A DNA stretch of 64,000 nt, from positions 558,001 through 622,000 of the forward strand of contig NZ_FVZE01000002.1 of NCBI RefSeq assembly GCF_900168325.1. The letters are read 5' to 3'. Shown one piece after another: positions 16,984 through 24,399 of this stretch. A program made the position numbers and the translations under genes. The first letter of the stretch is position 1; the number at the start of each line of letters is the position of its first letter. Source of the stretch: Novosphingobium mathurense. GTDB taxonomy: Bacteria > Pseudomonadota > Alphaproteobacteria > Sphingomonadales > Sphingomonadaceae. Under the pieces are notes generated by a model, which was not told where the DNA came from, made no database searches, and saw nothing but the letters and a program-made list of their open reading frames with translations.

Positions 16984-18423
16984 CTACCCATAGGCATGAA
17001 GTGAGTGGGGAAGAGGCGATCCGTGCAGATTTTCCCGGCGCCTGGCATCGGTGATCGAAAGCGCGGTGACCAAACCGAACCCAAAAGCCGTCATCCCGCC
17101 GAAGTCGGCATCGCCGACCATCAAGGTCACGACAAAACTGGGAACGAAAGAGAAGCGGAAGCCCGAAATGAGCAATTGGCTTTCGATCGAGGCACCCGCG
17201 GTCGGCCGCAGAAGCGATTGCAGAACGAAGCCGTAATAGAGCGCGCCGCCGATCAGTCCCGCGCCGCTGAGAATGGCCACGAAACTGCTTGAAGCCCGGG
17301 TGCTGCCGATGCCCACTCCGAAACCGTGTGTGGCCAGAATACTGTCCCAGGCCACCGCGCGCCACATGCCGCGTTCGGCGAACGAGTTCGAAGCGGTTTT
17401 CTGCAGGACCATGCGATCCACCAGCTCGAATACCGGATTGAGGATTTCGGGCCGGATGATCAGGAGCAGCGACACGCCCACGATCAGTGTGAGGAGGACG
17501 CAGAGTTCGCCGCCCAAGCCCCGACGATAGATCGCGAACCTCTGGCCATCTGTATTGGCACGAAGCAGCCATTCCAACCCGGCGACCCCGCCCAGCAGGG
17601 CAACCCCTACATAAGTACCCGATGAAGTCGAAAGCCATGCGCACAGCGCGAGCAGGGAAAGAATGACCGGGACCCAGACCGTGCGGAGTGCGTCATCGAA
17701 AATCGCGCGACGGTAGAAGTAGAGGGTTGCCATAAGCGCCAGGCAAATTCCGCCATAAGCCGAGGCTTCCGGCATGAGACCGACGATACGCCGCGCGCCC
17801 AGAACTTCCACATCGGTGACGAGCGCATACGTCGCGGTGCGAAAGGGCGCGAGCAAGGGATCGAGAGGCAGGTAGCGACTGGCATGATCGACCAGACCGG
17901 TTGCCGCAGTCATCGCTCCTCCCAGGCACAGGGCCTTGAGCGCATGCTGGCGCATGACCGCCGATTGCAGGACCACTGCAAAGGCGAACACGGAAAAGAC
18001 AGCAATCGTGAGATAGGCGAATTGGGAGAGGTTCTGCAGGGTCGGTCGCAAGGGAGCGGTATCGCTCAATATGCCGCGGATCGGCACGATCATGACGGCG
18101 TTCTCGAACAGGCGCGGCATGAAGAACGTCGTGACGGCGGCGACAAGCCAGAACAGGAACAGCAGCTTCAGCTTTTGCGGCATCAAGGCGAGGGTCAGCA
18201 TCGCAGCCGGGCCCTGCGGCTTGCAGAATGTGCGCAGGATGATGAGCAGGGTGACGAGCGGCGTGGGTATAAAAGTCAGCCCTCCGGTCAGGAACGTCGG
18301 GACCGCGGCGAAAGCGCCAAAGGGCAATGTGGCGAAGAACAGGTATATCAACACCGGCTTACGGCTGACGAGTCCCCAGAAAGCAAGGCTCCAGAATGCG
18401 GCGATGGGCAGCAGATTGATCAC
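16984..18423 (-). CDS. Polytopic membrane protein, O-antigen ligase/polymerase (Wzy)-like
   Basis: The 479-residue protein has about 11-12 hydrophobic segments and one large loop after residue 315 (about 325-365), which is the layout of O-antigen ligases and Wzy polymerases. Motifs resembling the family include SEASAYGGICLALMATLYFY and the loop region RGMWRAVAWDSILATHGFGVGIGSTRASS, which matches the Wzy_C-type 'W..a......p..G.G.gs' pattern. In this locus it is the best candidate for the repeat-unit polymerase. It starts with GTG at 18423, overlapping the stop of the upstream sulfotransferase by four bases, so the two are coupled. Confidence 0.75.
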   Translation of the reverse strand: MINLLPIAAFWSLAFWGLVSRKPVLIYLFFATLPFGAFAAVPTFLTGGLTFIPTPLVTLLIILRTFCKPQGPAAMLTLALMPQKLKLLFLFWLVAAVTTFFMPRLFENAVMIVPIRGILSDTAPLRPTLQNLSQFAYLTIAVFSVFAFAVVLQSAVMRQHALKALCLGGAMTAATGLVDHASRYLPLDPLLAPFRTATYALVTDVEVLGARRIVGLMPEASAYGGICLALMATLYFYRRAIFDDALRTVWVPVILSLLALCAWLSTSSGTYVGVALLGGVAGLEWLLRANTDGQRFAIYRRGLGGELCVLLTLIVGVSLLLIIRPEILNPVFELVDRMVLQKTASNSFAERGMWRAVAWDSILATHGFGVGIGSTRASSSFVAILSGAGLIGGALYYGFVLQSLLRPTAGASIESQLLISGFRFSFVPSFVVTLMVGDADFGGMTAFGFGLVTALSITDARRRENLHGSPLPHSLHAYG

Positions 18424-19505
18424 CGGTGCCTCGGCGCCGCGTGGGGATCGATCAGGGCCTTGGGCGCAGTTTCGGTGGTGCCGGCCTTAATCTTGGGGTG
18501 TTGTGCGTCCCACAAGTCCAGCTTCCGCCCGATCAGGGTTTCGAACGCGGCGCGGCGCGGTGTCAGATATTCCGAGAGATATTGCCGGGCTTCAGTCTCG
18601 TCGACTTCCGCCTTGTCGAAAGTGACGGTCGATGTCTCCCGCAGCCAGTCGATCCAGCCGCGTGGCAGGCGTGTGCGCAGGGCTGCCCACAGGGCGGAAT
18701 CGCGAAGCTTGCCGACTGCGGTGAAGCGCTGTCGGCGACTGGTGGGCGGCGAGCGATGGCGGTCGCTGAGTTGCGCTTCGTGATAGTCGAATGGCGCAAG
18801 GCCGAGCCAGTCCAGCACGCCGGACAAAACTTCCCGCCGGTTCGAGCGCAATTCCTCTGCAACGACCACGTGGATCTGCTCGCGATCGAAGTATTCGAGA
18901 TATTCGCGAAGTTGCAGCGCATAATCCGAAGTGTCGCGATAGAGGGGATCTTCACGCATGGCTTGGGCAACGGGGCGGAGCTCCTGAAATTCCTTGTAAC
19001 GCTGCCAGTAATGACCGATCGCCCGCGTTACCGGCTCACGAACCGTGTAGATGATGCGCGCGTCGGGACAGGCCGCGGCAATGCGGCCTGCAACTCCGCT
19101 GCGATGCGGAGCCTGCGAATAATAGACGCTGCCTTCGCCGCGGTAGCGCGCTGCCTCGCCGCCCTTCCAGAGATCGAGATAGGCGGCTGGATCGTGGGAG
19201 CAGGGCTTGCGGGCCATGATCGGCCAAGCCTTTTCCAGTTCGCCCGGATCGACGAAGAAACATGGCTCCTTCTCACTGCTCATGCAGATATCCGGATGCG
19301 GTTTGAGGTAGGCGTGGAGTGCACTTGAGCCCGATTTGGAGGCGCCGATGACGAAGAGGTTGGGCGCGAGTGACCCCAGCGCCAATCCATGCGATCCCGC
19401 GTGGAAGGCGCCCGCGCGGTCAATGGCATGATCCGGCAGGGGCTCGGTAAGGAGAAGGGCGCTATCCTGGGGCAATTGCGCAATCCCGGTGCAGTTGTGG
19501 AGCAA
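18420..19505 (-). CDS. Sulfotransferase (PAPS-dependent, Sulfotransfer_1 type)
   Basis: The protein carries the 5'-phosphosulfate-binding loop LFVIGASKSGSSALHAYLKPHP and the 3'-phosphate-binding strand-helix IIYTVREPVTRAIGHYWQRYKE, the two hallmark sites for PAPS. Such enzymes sulfate carbohydrates or lipids. Between the sites lies the usual EKEPCFF and YSQAPHRSGVAGRIAAACPDARI region, so the fold looks complete. The longest frame starts at TTG 19505, with no convincing ribosome-binding site; a TTG near 19388, just before the first conserved strand, is an alternative. It is coupled to the ligase/polymerase-like gene, which points to sulfation of the exopolysaccharide. Confidence 0.85.
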   Translation of the reverse strand: MLHNCTGIAQLPQDSALLLTEPLPDHAIDRAGAFHAGSHGLALGSLAPNLFVIGASKSGSSALHAYLKPHPDICMSSEKEPCFFVDPGELEKAWPIMARKPCSHDPAAYLDLWKGGEAARYRGEGSVYYSQAPHRSGVAGRIAAACPDARIIYTVREPVTRAIGHYWQRYKEFQELRPVAQAMREDPLYRDTSDYALQLREYLEYFDREQIHVVVAEELRSNRREVLSGVLDWLGLAPFDYHEAQLSDRHRSPPTSRRQRFTAVGKLRDSALWAALRTRLPRGWIDWLRETSTVTFDKAEVDETEARQYLSEYLTPRRAAFETLIGRKLDLWDAQHPKIKAGTTETAPKALIDPHAAPRHR

Positions 19506-19851
19506 GTCGGTACCCTAACCCGGCCAGCCATGCCCCGATATTCCAGACGCTTCGGGAATGACGCTATCGACTGCTATTCGCTCCATTCCGGTGCGGACCC
19601 GTGGCTTTCATCGGCGCGCTCTGCCGGAACCGGATGAAATCTGCGGGGCCTTACCGGGATGGGCGTCAGGTTTCAGTCAACTGCAGTTAACCGGGTCACG
19701 CAATCCGGAAGGCACGACTTAACCATGTCTGTAAGTGCGGTTGGAAGGGAATCCCGCCTAACGAACTATCTGAAAATTAACGTCTTGACGTTAGAAGGTT
19801 GCAAGGTCGCGCACAGGGGGATTGCCGCGGCTACAACGCGGGAGCTGGAAA
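19506..19851. other. Intergenic region with a divergent promoter zone
   Basis: This 346-base stretch separates the leftward sulfotransferase/polymerase genes from a small rightward membrane-protein gene. I see no protein I would defend in it. It holds a short perfect inverted repeat (annotated separately at 19778-19793) and relatively AT-rich sequence around 19760-19800. Confidence 0.5.
19778..19793. promoter_or_regulatory. Perfect inverted repeat TAACGTC-TT-GACGTTA
   Basis: Two 7-base arms separated by TT form an operator-like palindrome about 60 bases before the small membrane-protein gene at 19852 and about 270 bases upstream of the divergent sulfotransferase gene. It could bind a dimeric regulator; TTGACG inside it could also serve as a -35 box. 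No regulator can be assigned. Confidence 0.45.
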
Positions 19852-20082
19852 ATGGCCGCTTCAACACTTCGCAAGCCGATGCATCGGGGGGGCGCCGGCG
19901 CCACCTCCAAGGTTGCATCGGGAACGGCGCGAGAGAGCAATGAAGCGTCGCCCTGGCTTGTCGCGGCGGCCCCGGCCGATACCGATACGCAATCCGAAGG
20001 GCGCAAGCCCGCGCTCGGCCTTGCCATCGCCTTGACCTTTTCGGCATGTTTCTGGGTGGCTGTCGCCATCGCTTTACTCTGA
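19852..20082 (+). CDS. Small single-pass membrane protein, unknown function
   Basis: The 76-residue product has a polar, Ser/Ala/Pro-rich N-terminal half and one C-terminal transmembrane segment (ALGLAIALTFSACFWVAVAIALL), which would place the N-terminus in the cytoplasm as a tail-anchored protein. The ATG at 19852 follows GGGAGCTGGAAA, a reasonable ribosome-binding site. I do not recognise a family. It sits alone between the sulfotransferase gene and the RTX genes; small tail-anchored proteins near polysaccharide loci sometimes adjust envelope machinery, but nothing here shows that. It could be non-coding. Confidence 0.5.
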   Translation: MAASTLRKPMHRGGAGATSKVASGTARESNEASPWLVAAAPADTDTQSEGRKPALGLAIALTFSACFWVAVAIALL

Positions 20083-20122
20083 AGGCACGGCGCGCGGAGT
20101 TTTTCTCGCGATACGTGCGAGC

Positions 20123-20154
20123 GCCGGATCGGGCGTAGGGTTTCCCGATCCGGC
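20123..20154. terminator. Strong hairpin between convergent genes
   Basis: GCCGGATCGGG (20123-20133) pairs perfectly over 11 bases with CCCGATCCGGC (20144-20154), loop of 10. A second stem, GCCCGCC-A-GGCGGGC, lies at 20163-20177. Both sit between the stop of the small membrane gene (20082) and the stop of the RTX gene (20185, minus strand). They probably end transcription from both sides, though neither has a good U-run. Confidence 0.6.
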
Positions 20155-20184
20155 TTCACGTTGCCCGCCAGGCGGGCGCGCCCC

Positions 20185-20748
20185 TCAGACGACCAGGGTC
20201 GCCCCGGAAATGTCGCTGCCGGTCAGAAGCTCATCATAGAAAGTGATGGTTGTGCTGCCGTAAGTGAGGATCGTGTTGCTGCCGGCATAGGACAGGCTGT
20301 AGGTGCCACCGTCCGTGAGTTCGACATTGTCGTATCCCACTTCGAAATCGAATACCTTGTCGGTTCCGTCGTCACTGTCGAAAACGAACGTGTCGAGACC
20401 CATTTCGTTGTCGTTTCCGTCACCGGCATTGTCACCGTACAGTACGTCGTTACCGTCGCCACCGATGATGATGTCGTTCCCGTCGCCGCCGTAGATGCGG
20501 TCGTTCTGGGCGCCGCCGTCGAGGGTGTCGTCGCCCGCGCCGCCGAAGAGCTTGTCGTTCGAAGAATCGCCTTCGATGTAGTCGTTGCCTTCGTCGCCGT
20601 AGAGGCGGTCTGCATTGGCACCGCCATGAATTTCGTCGTCGCTCGCTCCGGCTTTCACGACATCGCGCGCGCCACCGGCGAAGATGACATCGGAATCCGC
20701 AGTGCCGGCGATATTGTCGCCGCCGTCTGTGCCAAGAACTTCTGCCAT
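20185..20748 (-). CDS. Small RTX calcium-binding secreted protein
   Basis: The 187-residue protein is almost entirely RTX nonapeptide repeats (GGxGxDxLx) from about residue 30 to 115, for example LFGGAGDDTLDGGAQNDRIYGGDGNDIIIGG. These fold into a calcium-stabilised beta-roll outside the cell. The C-terminal DTFVFDSDDGTDKVFDFEVGYD block and hydrophobic end (SDISGATLVV) fit an uncleaved type I secretion signal. There is no enzymatic domain, so it may be a structural or matrix protein. AAGGA lies nine bases before the ATG at 20748; a TTG six codons upstream is less likely. It should be exported by the system at 6580-11488. Confidence 0.88.
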   Translation of the reverse strand: MAEVLGTDGGDNIAGTADSDVIFAGGARDVVKAGASDDEIHGGANADRLYGDEGNDYIEGDSSNDKLFGGAGDDTLDGGAQNDRIYGGDGNDIIIGGDGNDVLYGDNAGDGNDNEMGLDTFVFDSDDGTDKVFDFEVGYDNVELTDGGTYSLSYAGSNTILTYGSTTITFYDELLTGSDISGATLVV

Positions 20749-21201
20749 GGGAACATTCCTTTCCAATCGATCCGTCAGTTGATTTGCCCCGACTTCGAGG
20801 TGCCGGCGTCCCTTTTGTCTTTTCGGCGAGCCGGGCCGTCTTGCGACGATCCGTCACGAAACAAGGCGCGTTGTTGAACGCGCCCAACCCTCTTAAATTC
20901 GCGATATTTTGTCTGATTAGATGGCTCGGTATCGGAGGGGCCTCTTTAGGCGACCTCGCCCCGATCGCGAGACTTGAACTGCTTTTGGCGCGGGATTTCC
21001 GCCATGGAGGACGGGACGCCGCTTGCGCGCCCATAATCCAATTTAGAGCATTATCTGCCTGCTGCGCCCGCGGTGAACGCGCAAAATGGCCCCGCCATGG
21101 CGGGGCCGGAAGCTAACTGCCCGCTCGTGGAAGCACATTCGGACGGTCGCCACTTCGCCTGGCCCCCGTTTTCGGAAGCGACGACCGTCCGCCCCTCGGG
21201 G
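20749..21201. other. Intergenic region between the two RTX genes
   Basis: This 453-base stretch holds the terminator of the protease gene at its right end (annotated) and the promoter and leader of the small RTX gene at its left end. The middle part (about 20890-20960) is locally AT-rich. I see no supported gene. Confidence 0.5.
21083..21107 (-). terminator. Rho-independent terminator downstream of the RTX protease
   Basis: Bases 21088-21107 are a perfect 20-base palindrome built on GGCCCCGCCA. On the minus strand it is followed by ATTTTGC, a short U-run. It lies about 95 bases after the protease stop and should separate that transcript from the small RTX gene. Confidence 0.75.
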
Positions 21202-23925
21202 CTATGCCCAGATCAGGCCCATATCGGCCGCGCTCAGGCTGAGCTGGTCGAGGCCTTCCCCCTTGATCCGGGCAATCTCCGTCACGCTGCCGTCGACGTG
21301 CATCTCGAGGTAGGTGCTCGTGCCGTAGGTGGCGAATTCGAAGGTCGCATCGCTACTGGCGCCAAGGCCGGTCACCATGATCCGGTCGCCCTCGGCGGCA
21401 TTGAAGTCGTAGATCACGTCGAGCCCGTCGAGATCGGCCATGTTGAATACGAAGATGTCCGCACCGGCATCGCCATATAGACGGTCGCTGCCACTGCCGC
21501 CTTCGATCCAGTCGTCGCCGTCACCGCCCCTGAGCAGGTCATTGCCGGCGCCGCCCATCAGCTTGTCGATGCCAATGTCGCCATAGAGCTTGTCCATGCC
21601 GTCACCGCCCTGGAGCAGGTCGCTACCCGCGCCGCCTGCCAACTTGTCGTTGCCCTGGCCGCCCCGCAGTGCATCGTCGCCGCCCCGACCGAGCAGGACA
21701 TCGTCGCCGGCAAGCCCTTCGATCAGGTCGGCCACCTTGGTTCCGACGATCTTTTCGCCGAGCTCGGTTCCGATCATATGCTTGTCATAGCTGCGGGTGG
21801 CTTCGTTGAAGGCCCATGGCGATCCTGTCGAAGGAACATCGTCGGTGCCGTTTTCGGCATCGCTTCCACTGTCCGTCGCAGGCTGGTCCGTTTCGTCGGT
21901 CGCCGGGGCCTCCCCGGGCACGGACCCATTGGCAAGCCTGCCAAGGATCTGGGCAAGGGTGTACTGGCCATCGGCAAAGACGAAAGTCTCGACATCGCAG
22001 ACCGTCGAAACGTCTCCGGCGCGCACCGAGATCCCCAGTTCGCCGTCCTGTGTGGCATAGCCGGTGAGGGCCGTGATGCTGCAATCGAGGATCAGCGTGT
22101 CGTGGCCTTGGCCGCCATCGATATGGTCATCGCCGAAGCTGAAGTAGATGACGTCGTCGCCGCGTCCTGCGTCCAGCACGTTTGCCAACTTGCTGCCGAT
22201 CAGCACGTCGTTGCCGTCACCACCGCAGGCGTTCTCTATCGCATTGGCGTCGAGGGCGAGTGACACGCCGGCAATCACGCTGTGACTCGCTGCGCTCAGA
22301 TCGATCACGGAGTTTCCGGTCACCGCCGAGGCATTCAGGGTGTCGTTGCCCCCATCGGTGTCGTGCAGGACCTTGCGCGCGGCTAGGTCAGCGCCGGAGT
22401 AGAGCGAGCCGAATTCGTCGGTGTAGATATAGACATCATCGGCAAGGTTCTGGCCATTGCCCGAGACTGTCAGGGTAACGCCCTGCAATTCGCCGGTGAG
22501 CGGGCTGCCATTCTTGTCGGTGGCATCGGGATTGCGGTTGTAGATATCGACAGTCCAGGTCCCGGCTGACTGCTCTCCCATCGAGGCGACCGAATCGAGC
22601 GTGAAATTGCGCAGGTTACCGATCCGGTCGTCGTAGGGCATGTCATAGACGAGGCGTACTTGCGTGCCGTCAGGAGAGGTCAGGTAAACGTCCAGATCAC
22701 CGGTATTGAGCCAGCGCAGGTCCATCGCCAGTTCTACGTGTTCAATGTCGATCTCCTCGCCAACCGCGATGGCGACCGAGATATGGTCGCACGTTCCGGC
22801 GACGAGGTGCTCGGACAGTTCGACGCTTTCGGAAATACGGGCGAGGTTGGCGAAGGTCTGCTGGCTCGTCCACGTTTCGGCAAGGCGCACCGCATCATGG
22901 ACGTTGAGGAAGCCGTAGCCGAAGGCATCGCTGAAGTGCAGGCCGCCGCCGTTGAAGTCGGTTGCCCCATTGGTCCGCCAGCCGTCGCCCCAATTGGCAG
23001 AATCGGCCAGGCCTTCGCGGTGCGCGGAGTAGGCGAGGATTTGCTGGACGTCGCGATAGCCCAGCTCCGGATTGGCCTCCAGCATCAGCCCGATTGCGGC
23101 CGATACCGCCGGGGCCGCGAAGGAGGTGCCGTTGACCGTGTCGAACCGGTCCTTGAGGTCGGTGGTATAGACGTCCCGCCCGGCAGCCGAGATCAGGACA
23201 TTGGCGCCCAGGCTGGTGAAGGATGACGGCGATCCGTCCGGATCGACCGCGCCGACTGCGATCGTGTAGGGCGAGTTCTGGAAATTGTGGTAGTTCGACG
23301 TGCCGGAGGTGCCGGCATTGCCTGCCGCGAAGACGACCGATGTGCCAAGTCCCGCGCGGCCTTGCGATACGAGTTCCTCCAGCGCATCCCGATACTGTGA
23401 GTTCTTGGCGAAGTTGTCGGCCAGGTTCGATACGAAGCTCCAGCTGTTGTTGACCACATCAAGGCCAGTGGAGGCCTTGAGCGCGGAGACGATCTGTTCG
23501 GTGACGGCACTGGAACCGTAGTCGATGCCAAGGCCGATCAGGGTTGCGCCTGAGGCGATGCCGACGATCCCGAAGCCATTGTTGGCTTCGGCGGAAATGA
23601 TACCCGCGACCGATGTACCGTGAAACAGGGGGAGGTCGTTCGGGTCGATGACGGGGGCGTCGGTGTCGAGCGCGAAGTTGTAATCGTGCGCAATGTCATA
23701 GGCCTTTTTCAGCTCGGTGTTCGTATAATCGATCTGGGAATCGATGACGCCGATCTTCACGCCGGTGCCGACGTAGTCCTTCCAGACCGAATAGACGTCG
23801 ATGCTGAGCGAGGAGAGCGAGGATCCGTCAAGGTACCATTGCTTGTTCTCGCGGGTGTCATTGTAATACTGCCCGGCAGGCGCAAGGCTGCTGGATGCCT
23901 TCACGGCATGGAAAATCTGCGACAT
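21202..23925 (-). CDS. Secreted RTX subtilase with P domain (S8 peptidase)
   Basis: The 907-residue protein is a modular secreted protease. Residues about 50-340 form a subtilisin domain with Asp62 (GVIDSQID), His102 (FHGTSVAG), oxyanion Asn203 (AAGNAG) and Ser268 (NGTSFAAP), so the triad is complete. Residues about 360-490 resemble a proprotein-convertase P domain (HVELAMDLRWLNTGDLDVYLTSPDGT; SAGTWTVDIYNRNP). Two RTX blocks follow (about 560-620 and 720-820), and the C-terminal beta-roll cap resembles a type I secretion signal. There is no Sec signal peptide, which fits export by the adjacent ABC/HlyD/TolC system. The kexin-like catalytic plus P-domain layout fused to RTX repeats is notable. 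Confidence 0.93.
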   Translation of the reverse strand: MSQIFHAVKASSSLAPAGQYYNDTRENKQWYLDGSSLSSLSIDVYSVWKDYVGTGVKIGVIDSQIDYTNTELKKAYDIAHDYNFALDTDAPVIDPNDLPLFHGTSVAGIISAEANNGFGIVGIASGATLIGLGIDYGSSAVTEQIVSALKASTGLDVVNNSWSFVSNLADNFAKNSQYRDALEELVSQGRAGLGTSVVFAAGNAGTSGTSNYHNFQNSPYTIAVGAVDPDGSPSSFTSLGANVLISAAGRDVYTTDLKDRFDTVNGTSFAAPAVSAAIGLMLEANPELGYRDVQQILAYSAHREGLADSANWGDGWRTNGATDFNGGGLHFSDAFGYGFLNVHDAVRLAETWTSQQTFANLARISESVELSEHLVAGTCDHISVAIAVGEEIDIEHVELAMDLRWLNTGDLDVYLTSPDGTQVRLVYDMPYDDRIGNLRNFTLDSVASMGEQSAGTWTVDIYNRNPDATDKNGSPLTGELQGVTLTVSGNGQNLADDVYIYTDEFGSLYSGADLAARKVLHDTDGGNDTLNASAVTGNSVIDLSAASHSVIAGVSLALDANAIENACGGDGNDVLIGSKLANVLDAGRGDDVIYFSFGDDHIDGGQGHDTLILDCSITALTGYATQDGELGISVRAGDVSTVCDVETFVFADGQYTLAQILGRLANGSVPGEAPATDETDQPATDSGSDAENGTDDVPSTGSPWAFNEATRSYDKHMIGTELGEKIVGTKVADLIEGLAGDDVLLGRGGDDALRGGQGNDKLAGGAGSDLLQGGDGMDKLYGDIGIDKLMGGAGNDLLRGGDGDDWIEGGSGSDRLYGDAGADIFVFNMADLDGLDVIYDFNAAEGDRIMVTGLGASSDATFEFATYGTSTYLEMHVDGSVTEIARIKGEGLDQLSLSAADMGLIWA

Positions 23926-24399
23926 GTGCGACCCTCTGTTTCTTCTTCACTCGCAGAATGGCGATTGTGACGAGCGCCCCTGTTTCTGCGAAAGTGCAGG
24001 TCGGATATCGGTCGCGTATTGAATGGAGTCTGTATTTGTGTGGTAAACGGATCTCGGTCTATTTCGGATATATTCATGATCGCGAAGTATATATCCGGTT
24101 AGGTGTCGTTTCTAAGTATATTCACGGTTCTTGCAGAAGTTCTGTTGTGAGTTCCGTAAGGTGGGTCGCAGCAGGGTGCATGCGGTGCAATCCCGTCCGG
24201 ATCCACTGGAGAGCGTTCGACCGGCATATTCCTCGGGATCTTTCCATAGTGGTGCGGAAAGGCGGATTTCGCACACATGGAAGAAATCGATGGCGAAATG
24301 TGAGGTTCAGGCCAGTCCGGTGGCGTGCCGCGCCTTTGCGCTAGAGATATGCAAGCGCGAATCGTGGTAACGCGGGAAGGATGATCTCGGGGGGCTGGA
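23926..24399. other. Intergenic region upstream of the RTX subtilase
   Basis: This 474-base region lies between the start of the protease gene and the stop of the glycosidase gene, both on the minus strand. Its middle (24050-24130) is clearly AT-rich for this genome and carries a 9-base inverted repeat (annotated) and the related words TATATTCATG (near 24070) and TATATTCACG (near 24117). No gene is supported. Confidence 0.5.
24065..24097 (-). promoter_or_regulatory. Inverted repeat CGGATATAT-N15-ATATATCCG upstream of the RTX subtilase
   Basis: CGGATATAT (24065-24073) and ATATATCCG (24089-24097) are perfect 9-base arms about 140-170 bases upstream of the subtilase start. The AT-rich core and spacing suit a regulator binding site in the protease promoter. 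The regulator is unknown. Confidence 0.5.

Noticed and set aside
20290..20660. CRISPR-like periodic repeats
   Set aside because: The periodicity is from RTX nonapeptide codons within a gene; there are no constant repeats with unique spacers. No CRISPR array is seen in the window.
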